Shown here one piece after another: positions 33,601 to 41,672 of a stretch of DNA of 64,000 nt. A program made the position numbers and the translations under genes. The stretch spans positions 62,001 through 126,000 of the forward strand of contig JAHBYA010000011.1 in the NCBI GenBank assembly GCA_019636195.1. The letters run 5' to 3'. Within the stretch, counting starts at the first letter, position 1. Every line of letters starts with the position of its first letter. The notes under the pieces are model-generated. The model did not search any database and was not told the origin of the DNA. It saw only the letters and a program-made list of their open reading frames with translations. This stretch comes from Planctomycetota bacterium. Its GTDB lineage: Bacteria > Planctomycetota > UBA8742 > UBA2392.

Positions 33601-36067
33601 GAACGGTGGCCGAAAACTCAACGGGAGTGCTGACCAGAACCGTAGTGGCGCCCGGCGGGTTGTAGGCGTTGATACTCACGCTTTGCGGTGCAGTGCCCCA
33701 GAATAGCCGGTACGAGCGCTGCACCGAGTACCAGAAGTTCGGGTGGTCGATCTCGCAGTACAGGTCCACGAACGTCGAGCCCGCAGGTGCAGTTGCCGGC
33801 GGCACATAGCGCATACGCTGGGTGCCGTTGCCGCCATCCATCTGCGTTACCGCCGCAAGCGAAGACGGCGGGCTTGCCGTGATGTCCGAAGCGTTGCCGC
33901 GGCCGGGGTCTGCCGACGCGGCATTGCCCACGCGGCACGCGATCGTGTGCGTCAGGTCAACTGTCCCCGCGCCGGCAAAAACCGCAGACCAGCGGATGTT
34001 GGAAAGATCGTTGATGGCATCGGCCAGCGCCTGGGCGTACTCGTCGATCGTGCTCATGCCGCCGATGTCCACCGGCACAGAGTTGATGCCGAGCGGGTTG
34101 CCGTTCTGCCACAACTCAAGCTGCACGGGCGCGTTAAGGCCGTCGTGCACGGTAAAGACGTCGCCAAGCCCCGCACTGCCGCTGAGGGTAAAGCTGCCGG
34201 TCGCATACGTAAGTGAACCGCCGGCGACAGTCTGCAAGTTGCCCCAGTCGTCACCCGTCTGAAGGATCTTCCACAGGGTCTCGTTGGCGATCGCGCTGGA
34301 CGGGAACACCTCACGGTCAAAGTAAACAGGCCCGGCCCCGGGTTGTACCGTGACCACCGGGTTGGCCGTGGGCGTGCCGCCTGCATCGGTCGTGAACACC
34401 GTGATACTCACGGGGTCGGTGCCAGCCGGGTTGTTGATGATCGGGAACGGGCTGGACGTAAACGTCGTGCCCGTCATGTCCGCGGCGCCGCTGGGCGCGC
34501 TGGCAGGATGGTCGGTGGGCGTGAAGCGCAGATAGACGGTGCTGTGGTTCTGGTTCGGGAAGGTCAGGGATGAGTCCCAGATCAGCACGTTGTCATGGCC
34601 AGTCACGCTGCTGCCGACGGCCGCCGGGTCGCCGACAATGATGGCCGCAGGCGGCAGCGGCGAGTATGCGTTGCCGTCCGTGCTGTACGAAATCGCCAGG
34701 CTGACCGGGTCGGCACCTTCGTCGCTGATGCGCACGACAACCGGCACATTGCCTGAGTCCTGCAACACGCCGACCTGCACGATCACGGGCGCAGAGTTGC
34801 CCCGCACCGAGAAAGGCTCCGACACATCGGCTTCGCCCTGCTGCGAATCCACCGGGATGGCAGCAATCCGCACGTTGGACCAGTCATTCAAGTAGCCGAC
34901 CTGCGGCGGCGGCGGGTTGTCCATGTCTGCCAGGGCGTCCCACACGATGTCGTAGATCGTCGGGTTCACGCCAGCCGGGAAGGGCCCGGCAATCCCCGGC
35001 TGAAACTGGTTGACCAGCGTCGCGGGGTGCCAGTTGGCGCCGTCGTCCAACGAATACACAACGACGACCGCTGCCGGGTCCGACTCAGCGTCGGACACCG
35101 CGACCTGAAACGGCACCTTGCCCACAAACAGTCGCCCATCAAGGTCAGTGACGATCGAAAGCTCGGGCGGGCCGTTTTGGCGGTTGTCCAGCGAGTAGGG
35201 CCCAGCCACGATCGATGGCCCTACCAGCGGCGCCGCGTAGCCCGCCGGGTGGTCGCGCGGCGTAAACAGCAGCAGCACCTGCCCCTGGTAGTCGGGCAGC
35301 GCTATGGTGCTGTCCCAGATCAGCTGGCTGGGAGAACCGGCGGGGCTGGTGGCAAGATTGTCGGGCGGGTTGCCCAACAGTTCAAAGGTGCTGGAGCCCG
35401 GATCGGTGTCGATGGGGACAAAGCTCTGCCCCTGGTCGATGGAGTACGCCAGGTCCAGCGTCGCAGCGTCACTGTTCTCGTCGGCGACGGTAAACGTGAA
35501 CAGCACAATGCCGCCGGTATTGAAGTAAGTGATGTTGTCGATCGACGGCGGGTTGTTGCCGATGGTCAAGCCGGAAAGCTCGTTCCAGCTGCCTGTCACC
35601 TGCCCGTCGTTGGCGCGAATGCGCAGGGTGACGCCGGTGGTCAATTGCGGCCCGAGGTCTGCAAAGAACTCCCAGCTGAAAGTATGGCCGTTGCCCGCCG
35701 GGCTGGATGAAAGACCGGTGGTTCCGTCCCCGCCCGCACCGGGAAAGCAGTCTGCGAACGGCCCGCCCGTTGAGTACTGCACTTCAATGCTGCACTGGTC
35801 AGAGTTTGCGTCGAGGATCGTGTAGCTGACGTTTACCGGCGAGTCACCGCGCGCAAGCGCGGTTACGATCACCGCCGGCGCCACGTTCGTGGTCGGGGCT
35901 GGCGGCTCTTTCTTGTCTTTCGTCTTTTCGTCGCCGCTGCCTTGCAACCCGAAAAACGTGCCTGTCCCGCCGCCCATCAGGGCCACCAAGCCAGGTCCGC
36001 ATCCAGAAGTGAGAACGGCCCCCAAAAGCGCGCTCACGCCGGCAAGAATTGTGAACAAACGCCGCAT
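30623..36067 (-). CDS. Giant kelch and Ig-like repeat lipoprotein
   Basis: An 1814-residue exported lipoprotein (LTSGC, Cys23). The first two thirds consist of repeated beta-sandwich modules with recurring phrases such as VSYTILDANSDQC, LIWDSTIALPDYQGQVLL and later Big-like GxxTAPPTVPNP repeats. The last third, from about residue 1215, holds kelch repeats (RMWMIGGK, FVLYGGET, GYIYGGLCD, LIVLFGGDTG, RIWMFGGE, LLLLGGEN), forming a beta-propeller. Such architecture points to a cell-surface protein that binds polymers or partners. GGAGG precedes the ATG at 36067. First gene of the kelch-kinase-caspase set. Confidence 0.85.
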   Translation of the reverse strand: MRRLFTILAGVSALLGAVLTSGCGPGLVALMGGGTGTFFGLQGSGDEKTKDKKEPPAPTTNVAPAVIVTALARGDSPVNVSYTILDANSDQCSIEVQYSTGGPFADCFPGAGGDGTTGLSSSPAGNGHTFSWEFFADLGPQLTTGVTLRIRANDGQVTGSWNELSGLTIGNNPPSIDNITYFNTGGIVLFTFTVADENSDAATLDLAYSIDQGQSFVPIDTDPGSSTFELLGNPPDNLATSPAGSPSQLIWDSTIALPDYQGQVLLLFTPRDHPAGYAAPLVGPSIVAGPYSLDNRQNGPPELSIVTDLDGRLFVGKVPFQVAVSDAESDPAAVVVVYSLDDGANWHPATLVNQFQPGIAGPFPAGVNPTIYDIVWDALADMDNPPPPQVGYLNDWSNVRIAAIPVDSQQGEADVSEPFSVRGNSAPVIVQVGVLQDSGNVPVVVRISDEGADPVSLAISYSTDGNAYSPLPPAAIIVGDPAAVGSSVTGHDNVLIWDSSLTFPNQNHSTVYLRFTPTDHPASAPSGAADMTGTTFTSSPFPIINNPAGTDPVSITVFTTDAGGTPTANPVVTVQPGAGPVYFDREVFPSSAIANETLWKILQTGDDWGNLQTVAGGSLTYATGSFTLSGSAGLGDVFTVHDGLNAPVQLELWQNGNPLGINSVPVDIGGMSTIDEYAQALADAINDLSNIRWSAVFAGAGTVDLTHTIACRVGNAASADPGRGNASDITASPPSSLAAVTQMDGGNGTQRMRYVPPATAPAGSTFVDLYCEIDHPNFWYSVQRSYRLFWGTAPQSVSINAYNPPGATTVLVSTPVEFSATVLQATAPQQVVWSVDGGSPNGTITQGGRYTAPPTVPNPAKIYVRATAVNGVSGTYELTVQPMPTSIAVSSVGSGPLLLDGQRTFTAVVSPSGAPQGVNWRVWWNGSERGQGNSQVGIIDSSGQYTAPHFLPNPPQVIIQAVSQVNPSVVGGQVQDLQAPPPNSFALSPPTATVFAGGSGQQFTPVNPNPDNANMSVTWELSPVVGTLINGFYTPPATVPSQTQVTITARSTANTAITAPATVTVMPVASVTPTGVTISPPEGTTFSAGPFIQFSATVDPPGANPNINWTIQGTQFGSIDNTGRYTPGTTTIDRTVTIRATAATPPNPFDEVEIVVAGSGRNWVDNANFELARSSPNMVWDNTNQRMWMIGGKSPSSTSGKHERLPVIIETGGGGSIFASNIVGGPTYLGDEPSTIAACLDSTNNRIVAILGQGPVSRPRVYALPLNVQPLTWVDLAPPVVGDAPTLGGTFTYHCWYDASDKEVLLLYNTGEIYRFSCDLLSANPNQWLSKRTVGKIGSGPTVVELCGMSYHPGSRTAFFVGPSSNSSGASMEVYRIAAPSWQWDRYTSAGSKPPGGIKNPAVLHHAGRLHVYSGQRSSDGVFVQQLFNVELSGFDATWTEVTQGTEERPLPRGDAGFAEIPGSGFVLYGGETTLGSHGDVYEFTLGATNPPIFRPLNINLIRPQGRKHAAGVMISGKGYIYGGLCDHGVSNELWEFEWNNSESRGEWTRLETTGTRPPQLWGASMTYHENQDLIVLFGGDTGPPASPAVTNLMFTLNLNTMVWSQVSQSGSFPSGRRGAAFTYDPDNNRIWMFGGETNTVRVNDCRHFVLSSATSAAWASVVSPSGDAPDARAWSTLGWNEKTGRLLLLGGENQASGANNHLYQYNPGANHWSILLPSNAGAAEPVARSGAVFDREIVRFIHAPASRGKAEALVMCTPGPEFQFLATPPSGNNGTGTTGLYDESEQRYFVLFGERNVGGKTTGTNMLRTVEFK

Positions 36068-36110
36068 GACAACCTCCAAGCCGGTCTCTGGGAAGGATCA
36101 TAAGTCCCAG

Positions 36111-36140
36111 ATGATACAATGCACGGCCACCCAAGATCAA
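36111..36140 (-). promoter_or_regulatory. Candidate promoter of the kelch-kinase-caspase operon
   Basis: On the minus strand, TTGATC (36140-36135) and TATCAT (36116-36111) with an 18-nt spacer, about 45 nt upstream of the lipoprotein start. Confidence 0.5.
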
Positions 36141-36160
36141 TTCGATTATCTTACACTTAG

Positions 36161-36180
36161 AAAAGTTGCATTGCGCAACT
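36161..36180 (-). terminator. Weak terminator after the 36203 gene
   Basis: On the minus strand AGTTGC (36180-36175), loop, GCAACT (36169-36164), then TTTC: a short 6-bp stem with a small T-run, 23 nt past the stop. Confidence 0.4.
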
Positions 36181-36202
36181 GCATATTTTGCCCACGCCTG
36201 AT

Positions 36203-36946
36203 CTATGGGCGAAGCTCTATCAGCACCCGATCGCGCGTGCCGCTGGCTGGGTCGCGCAGCTCAAGAAAGCCGATGCACGCGGGGGCCGGAATCTGTGCCG
36301 GGTCGGCCACGCCCAACATCAACTTGCGCTGGTGCAGCACCGGGATTGTGTAGCACGCCACGTTTTCAGGAAACAGCGATGTGAAGAACGCATCTGCGTT
36401 CAAGCCGCCGAGTTCGCCCAACAGCTCCACCTCAAGGTGATCGCCCGGCTTTGCCCGGAAGCGATACTCTCGCTGTGCAAACGAAGGCCCGCGCCCGAAG
36501 CTGACCAGACGCTCATGGCTGCGGTACTCGCGGCCGTCCTCGTTCCATTCCACGCAGAACCAGGCCTCGTCGTCAAAGCGCGACAGGTCCAGCTTCAGGT
36601 TGTGGGTGTAGGCCTTGGTGGCGCCGACTTCAAACCAGCTGCTGGTGTGGGTGCGGGCGATTACGCGGCAGCTTGCGTGTTCGCGAGTGCGCCAGCCTAC
36701 CCACAAGTTCGGGTCCGAAACGCGGGTGCCGTGGTCGGGCCACAAGCCTTCGGGGTCCAAACTTGGCAGCTCGCGCAGGCGCACGGTTTTCCATTCGCCA
36801 TCAACCGAAATGACGTCGCCGCCGTTGTTGGCGGGCGTGTTGGCGGAGTTGCCCGATGGGCGGTTGCCTGAAAAGCGCCAAATCGCCATCGCGCCAAAGA
36901 ACAGCGCGATGACACAAAACGAGGCCACAAGCGGCTTGTACTTCAT
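36203..36946 (-). CDS. Membrane-anchored hypothetical protein
   Basis: A 247-residue protein with an N-terminal membrane anchor (about residues 5-24), a short Ser/Asn/Gly linker, then an extracytoplasmic domain rich in Trp and charged residues (LWVGWRTREHASC, FCVEWNEDGREYRSHERL). No family recognised. It lies 18 nt after the SDR gene on the same strand. Confidence 0.65.
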   Translation of the reverse strand: MKYKPLVASFCVIALFFGAMAIWRFSGNRPSGNSANTPANNGGDVISVDGEWKTVRLRELPSLDPEGLWPDHGTRVSDPNLWVGWRTREHASCRVIARTHTSSWFEVGATKAYTHNLKLDLSRFDDEAWFCVEWNEDGREYRSHERLVSFGRGPSFAQREYRFRAKPGDHLEVELLGELGGLNADAFFTSLFPENVACYTIPVLHQRKLMLGVADPAQIPAPACIGFLELRDPASGTRDRVLIELRP

Positions 36947-36964
36947 GCGCCGACTATAGCGCGG

Positions 36965-37732
36965 CTACCGGCACGTGTAACCGCCGTCCACGACGATCTG
37001 CGCACCCGTGACAAACTTGCTTTCATCGCTGGCAAGGTACACGCATGCCCACCCGATATCTTCCGGTTGCCCCATGTGCCCCAAGGGGTGTAGCGAGCTG
37101 ATGGCTGCGCGCGCGGCGTCGGGGTCAGGCATGGTCTTCAGGTGGTTCTCGACCATCGGCGTCCAGATGAAGCCGGGGTGCACGCTGTTTACGCGGATGC
37201 GATCGGGCGCATAGATCAGCGCGTCGGTCTTGGCCATCATCGTCACCGCGCCCTTGCTGGCGTGGTAGGGCGGAACATCCGGCGCACCGACGATGCCGTA
37301 AATGCTGCTCATGTGGATCACGCTGCCGCCACCCGCCCGGCGCATCTGCGGGATCGCGTACTTGGTGCAAAGGAACACGCCCTTGACGTTTACGGCCTGC
37401 ACCTTTTCCCACTCTTCCAGTGTCAGTTCGTGCGTGGGTTTGTTGGCGCCACCGATGCCGGCGTTGTTGACGAGCACTGTGACCGGCCCGAACTTCAACT
37501 CAATCTGGTGCAGGACCAGCTTGACCTGGGCTTCGTCGCTCACGTCGAGCTTCCAGAACTCGGCTTTGCCGCCGCGTTCCCGGATTTCCTGCACCACTTC
37601 GTTCCCGTGTTCCTGGTCAAGGTCGGCCACCGCCACGGCTGCGCCTTCGCGCGCCATCAGCTCGCACACTGACCTGCCGATGCCCAGCGCTCCGCCGGTC
37701 ACCAGCGCCACTTTGCCCTGAAGTCGATCCAT
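36965..37732 (-). CDS. Short-chain dehydrogenase/reductase
   Basis: A 255-residue classical SDR. The NAD(P)-binding motif is TGGALGIG; Asp in VADLDQ after beta-2 suggests NAD(H) preference; NNAGIGG, catalytic Ser in MSSIYG and YHASK follow; the C-terminal VTGAQIVVDGGY is typical. The ATG at 37732 has AGGAGG upstream. The substrate is not predictable. It is probably cotranscribed with the next membrane-anchored protein. Confidence 0.9.
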   Translation of the reverse strand: MDRLQGKVALVTGGALGIGRSVCELMAREGAAVAVADLDQEHGNEVVQEIRERGGKAEFWKLDVSDEAQVKLVLHQIELKFGPVTVLVNNAGIGGANKPTHELTLEEWEKVQAVNVKGVFLCTKYAIPQMRRAGGGSVIHMSSIYGIVGAPDVPPYHASKGAVTMMAKTDALIYAPDRIRVNSVHPGFIWTPMVENHLKTMPDPDAARAAISSLHPLGHMGQPEDIGWACVYLASDESKFVTGAQIVVDGGYTCR

Positions 37733-37878
37733 GACTTGCCTCCTGTAGTCCGCGCCTTGAAACAGGCTTGCGGGGCGCCCTCTTCCGGGAATCGCCGACT
37801 GTCGTACGAATTCTACCCGCCTATGGACAAGCAGGCCGTCAACAAGTTCCAATCGGGCAGCATCGGGCGGGGAATGTC

Positions 37879-38601
37879 ATGGCAGGACACAGCAAGTGGG
37901 CGAACATCAAGCACCGCAAAGCCGCGGTCGATAAGAAGCGCGGCAAGATCTGGTCACGCCTTGCCAAGAACATCATCGTCGCGGCGCGCCTTGGCGGCGG
38001 TGACGTACGCGCCAACAACCGGCTGGCGGACGCGATTGCAGAAGCCCGCAAAGAGAACATGCCGGCCGGCAACATTGATCGTGCCATCAAACGCGGCACC
38101 GGCGAACTGAAAGAGGCAGACCCCGAAGAGCTGGTGTATGAAGGCTACGGGCCGGGGGGCGTCGCGATCATCGTGGAAGCGCTGACCGACAACCGCAAGC
38201 GCACCGCCCCCGACATCAAGCACATCTTTGACAAACTCGGCGGCAACATGGGCGCCACGGGCAGTGTGATGCACAGCTTTGACCGCAAGGGCATTGTGGT
38301 CATCGAAAAGACGGATGAGACGCCTACCGAAGAAGAGCTGCTAATGCTGGTCGCTGAGGCGGGCGCCGAAGACCTGCAAGTCGGCGAAGACATGTACACG
38401 ATCACCACGCCCGCCACAGAGCTTGAGCCTGTAAAGAAGGCCCTGAAAGAGAAGAACGTAGAATGGCTTGAGGCGCAACTCGAGTACATCCCGCACGCCC
38501 GCACGGAAGTCGATGGCGAAACCGGGGAGAAGCTGAACAAGCTGGTTGAAGCACTTGAAGAGTACGGAGACGTCCAGAACGTTTACACCAACGCGGGTTG
38601 A
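37879..38601 (+). CDS. YebC/PmpR-family protein
   Basis: A 240-residue protein of normal family length, starting MAGHSKWANIKHRK and containing NNRLADAIAEARKENMPAGN and YEGYGPGGVAI. YebC proteins have been described both as transcription regulators and as factors that relieve ribosome stalling. The start at 37879 fits the universal MAGHSKW N-terminus. Confidence 0.95.
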   Translation: MAGHSKWANIKHRKAAVDKKRGKIWSRLAKNIIVAARLGGGDVRANNRLADAIAEARKENMPAGNIDRAIKRGTGELKEADPEELVYEGYGPGGVAIIVEALTDNRKRTAPDIKHIFDKLGGNMGATGSVMHSFDRKGIVVIEKTDETPTEEELLMLVAEAGAEDLQVGEDMYTITTPATELEPVKKALKEKNVEWLEAQLEYIPHARTEVDGETGEKLNKLVEALEEYGDVQNVYTNAG

Positions 38602-38658
38602 AAGCCGGTTCAACGTTTCACAGACCAGCCCGGACCCGAACCCAATCTGTAGTCACAC

Positions 38659-39099
38659 ATGTCTGAAGTCCTGACCATCAAGCTCACTGGAATTGCCGGC
38701 TTCTGCAAAGGCAGCGAGTTCGTCATTGAAGAAGGCGGCGAGGTCGTGATCGGGCGCTCGCGCAATGCCGGGCTGCGCATTGCCGGGCCCGACCACCTCA
38801 GCGAGCCGCCCAGCGACAAACCGTTCAAGGGCCACGGCGACAAGGAAAAGCACCTGCTGACCGTGAGCGGCCGGCACGTCAAACTCACGTTCCAGAATGC
38901 TAAGGCCATCTTCATTGAAGACCTCAGCAAGCACGGCACGTTCCTTGACGGCAAGCCCGTCGAGGGTCGCGACCAGATCATCGGCCTTAAAAAAGGGCCC
39001 ATTGAGTTGCGACTCGGCACCAACGAGACCTTCCGCATGGAATTGTTGAAGGCGCCCGCCAAGCCCAAACCCAAAATCACCGTCAAGCGCCGCGACTGA
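38659..39099 (+). CDS. FHA-domain protein
   Basis: A 146-residue cytoplasmic protein that is essentially one forkhead-associated domain: GEVVIGRSRNAGLRI, VSGRHVKLTF and EDLSKHGTFLDG. FHA domains bind phosphothreonine peptides; Gly-Arg, Ser and His of the binding site are present, but the Asn of the usual NGT is His. A partner for Ser/Thr kinases such as the one in this window is plausible. A short Lys/Pro tail ends the protein. Its 3' end overlaps the convergent gene by 17 nt. Confidence 0.88.
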   Translation: MSEVLTIKLTGIAGFCKGSEFVIEEGGEVVIGRSRNAGLRIAGPDHLSEPPSDKPFKGHGDKEKHLLTVSGRHVKLTFQNAKAIFIEDLSKHGTFLDGKPVEGRDQIIGLKKGPIELRLGTNETFRMELLKAPAKPKPKITVKRRD

Positions 39100-40459
39100 C
39101 CAGCAGCGGGCACCCGCCCGTGCGCAACGAGACAATCAACACCCAGTGCGCGGTCGTCCACACCGGCCCGAGGTCGCGGTCAAGGTTCATGCCCAGCCGC
39201 TGGGTGTCGGCGGTCGGGCGCGAGGCAAACGTGTGGTCCGGGTTGCGCACCATGGTGAATTCGCGGCCTTGCTCGCTCCAGTATTCATCCAGAGTTCCCT
39301 CGCGCGCGCTGGCAATCGCCACCGCAAGCTGGTGCATGGTGGGCGTGCTGTGGCCGCCGAACGCGTGCTGTCGGTTCTTGGCAAAGTACGCCTTCATCCT
39401 GGCGTAGCTTTCGCGGCCCGTTGCCCCCGAGGCCGCAAAGGCGTTCATCGCGCCGGCTGTGCGACCGACCTCGGCGCCCCACATCTTGTCATGGCTGTAG
39501 TGCACGCCGCCGTCGCCGCCGATACACTTTTCGATGTAGGCAAGCAAAGGCTCCAGCTTGTCCGCCGGCACGTCCACGCCCGCCTGCTTGATGCAGCCAA
39601 GCGCCGCCACACAGAAGTTGCTGACGACTTCAACGTGCACGTAATCGAGCAGGTTGGCCCCGCCCGGCCCCGCGCCGAAGCCGCCGTCACCCTCAGCCTG
39701 CTTGAGTATGCGGTCGCGGATCCACTTCAGCTTGCTTTCAAGGCGCTTGAGTGGCCCGCGCTTGAGCCACTTTTCATCCGAGGTCTTGAGAACATGCGCC
39801 AGAAAAATTCCGCCGTAGCCAAGGCTCCAGTTGGTCTGGTCGTTGTTCTTGCCCTGCAGCTTGCGGTGATTCTTCTGTTCGCCGACGTGCTCGATCACAA
39901 ACTCGGCGGCCTTCACGATGTTGCCCGCATACTCGCCCTCGTGCGGCTTGTACCCCGCGCCAAGCCACGCCATGCCCGCCAGGCTCGTCAGCACCACCTG
40001 GCTGACTTCCGGCGAAATGGTGCAGCGAAACGCGCCCTCGTTGTCCTGCTGCGATGCCAGCCATTTGCAGGCAGCCGACAGGATTGCCTTGTCGCGGTCG
40101 GCAGTGTTCTTGTGATGGGCCAGCACCACCTTCAGCGTCAGGTCCTCGGCCCCGCGCCGCACAGCCAGCTCAAGCGTTGCGTGCTCGTCTGCCTCGGCCT
40201 TCAGTATCGCGTCGCCCAGTTCAAGGTATGCGTCTTTTTCAAAGCCGACCAGCACGTCGCCCGGCTTCAGGCCGGCGCGGGCGGCGGGGCTGTCCTTGAA
40301 GACTTCGACGATGCGTAGTGCGGGCTTGTCGGCGTGGCGGGTCAATGAGGCTTTGCCGCCGACCGGGCCAAGGTTGTAAAGATCGGCGGGCTTCTGTTGC
40401 GCGGTGTGCGCGGCGCAGAACAGCAAAGCCAGCAGGGCAGCGGCAGTCAGCGTGCGCAT
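39083..40459 (-). CDS. Exported PDZ and alpha-toroid (prenyltransferase-like) protein
   Basis: A 458-residue secreted protein: signal peptide (1-20), a PDZ domain (about 45-112, SPAARAGLKPGDVLVGF), then an all-helical region (about 120-440) with repeats such as GDGGFGAGPGG, GDGGVHYSHDKM and NNDQTNWSLGYGG typical of alpha/alpha-toroid folds of terpene cyclase/prenyltransferase type. No aspartate-rich cyclase motif is evident, so it is likely non-enzymatic or of unknown function. It lies 12 nt after the next upstream gene. Confidence 0.75.
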   Translation of the reverse strand: MRTLTAAALLALLFCAAHTAQQKPADLYNLGPVGGKASLTRHADKPALRIVEVFKDSPAARAGLKPGDVLVGFEKDAYLELGDAILKAEADEHATLELAVRRGAEDLTLKVVLAHHKNTADRDKAILSAACKWLASQQDNEGAFRCTISPEVSQVVLTSLAGMAWLGAGYKPHEGEYAGNIVKAAEFVIEHVGEQKNHRKLQGKNNDQTNWSLGYGGIFLAHVLKTSDEKWLKRGPLKRLESKLKWIRDRILKQAEGDGGFGAGPGGANLLDYVHVEVVSNFCVAALGCIKQAGVDVPADKLEPLLAYIEKCIGGDGGVHYSHDKMWGAEVGRTAGAMNAFAASGATGRESYARMKAYFAKNRQHAFGGHSTPTMHQLAVAIASAREGTLDEYWSEQGREFTMVRNPDHTFASRPTADTQRLGMNLDRDLGPVWTTAHWVLIVSLRTGGCPLLVSRGA

Positions 40460-40471
40460 GGCTCGCCCTCG

Positions 40472-41602
40472 TTACCGCACCACAGGACGGGCAGGGCGCA
40501 GCGGGTCGCGATTTTCTTTGGTGAAGCGATCGACGGTGACGCTGTCGCGGCGGCCGTCCCAGCTTCCGCGGGCAAGGCGCTTCTCGCCCTTTCGGCCGCG
40601 CTCTTCAACCTCGCTGACTACCGTGATCACCGGCAGGCACTTCGGGTACCGGTCGCGCAACTGGTAGTACCAGCCGTAGATGAACACCGCCTTCTGGTGG
40701 TCGTACAACCCAAGCCAGATGGTCTCGTCCACCACCGCCTTGAACTCGCACTTGCTGACTTTCTCCTGCAGTTGCTTTTCGGGGCCGCCCATGTTGTAGG
40801 CGCCCAGTGCATCCGGCGGCACGCTGATCTCGAGCATGCGCCCCAGCAGCATGCGCGGCTGGGCCTCGCTGGTCCAGTCCGCCAGCTTCTGGCCCGCGAT
40901 CTCGGCTTCTTTGTTGTTGCCGACGTCCCTGTTGAACTCGGCGCGCTCGGCCTTCAGGCGTTCGCGTTCGGCCTGCTCGGCTGTGCGCCGCTCTTCAAGC
41001 TGTTCAACGCCGCGCTCGACCCGATTGATGCGCTTGAGAAAGTCGTCGGCGGCGGCCTGCAGGTCGCGGTCTTCGGGCGTCAGGGCCGCGGCTTCGCGGG
41101 CCATGCGCTTGGCGTCGCGGAAGTTGCGGGCGTGCAGGTATTGCTCGGCAAGGTACAGCAGCAGCACCGGGTCGCGGCCGGTCTGCACCAGGATCAGGTA
41201 GTGCTCAAGGGTCTTGATCGCCTCTTCGTACTTGAAGTTGGCGACCATGGCGCGGGCCAGTCCCAGCCGCGCCTTGCTGTGCTTAGGCTCGGTGCGCACC
41301 AGGTCGCGAAACGCGTCTTCGGCGGCGATCCCCTGCCCCTGCCGCAACAGCGCCTCGGCGGACTCCAGCCGTTCATCGTATGTGGTGGCTTTGTCGATGC
41401 GGTCGATGCGGGTGCGCTTGATGCCGATGATCGCCTTCTTGCCATCAACATCGACTTCTACTTTGACCTCGGTCTCGGTCTCCTCGACGATGCGCCCGAC
41501 AATCTTGCTGCCCGACTTCATGTAGATTGTCTCGGCGGTCGCCGAAACGGCAACCACGGCCAGCAGGCCCAACGCGCAGGCAAGTGTCAGCAGGCGGCGC
41601 AT
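40472..41602 (-). CDS. Exported TPR protein
   Basis: A 376-residue protein with a signal peptide (1-23), a small beta-rich domain (ETIYMKSGSKIVGRIVEETETEVKV is characteristic of short SH3/Sm-like folds in planctomycete exported proteins), TPR repeats (about 80-180), a charged coiled coil (about 190-235) and a C-terminal domain of unknown type. Cotranscription with the PDZ/toroid gene is likely. Confidence 0.7.
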   Translation of the reverse strand: MRRLLTLACALGLLAVVAVSATAETIYMKSGSKIVGRIVEETETEVKVEVDVDGKKAIIGIKRTRIDRIDKATTYDERLESAEALLRQGQGIAAEDAFRDLVRTEPKHSKARLGLARAMVANFKYEEAIKTLEHYLILVQTGRDPVLLLYLAEQYLHARNFRDAKRMAREAAALTPEDRDLQAAADDFLKRINRVERGVEQLEERRTAEQAERERLKAERAEFNRDVGNNKEAEIAGQKLADWTSEAQPRMLLGRMLEISVPPDALGAYNMGGPEKQLQEKVSKCEFKAVVDETIWLGLYDHQKAVFIYGWYYQLRDRYPKCLPVITVVSEVEERGRKGEKRLARGSWDGRRDSVTVDRFTKENRDPLRPARPVVR

Positions 41603-41672
41603 AGCTTAAGGGTACCGGGCGCGCGCGCCGGGGCAACCATGGCCGCGGCGTTGCTTCGCCAATCCGCACGGG

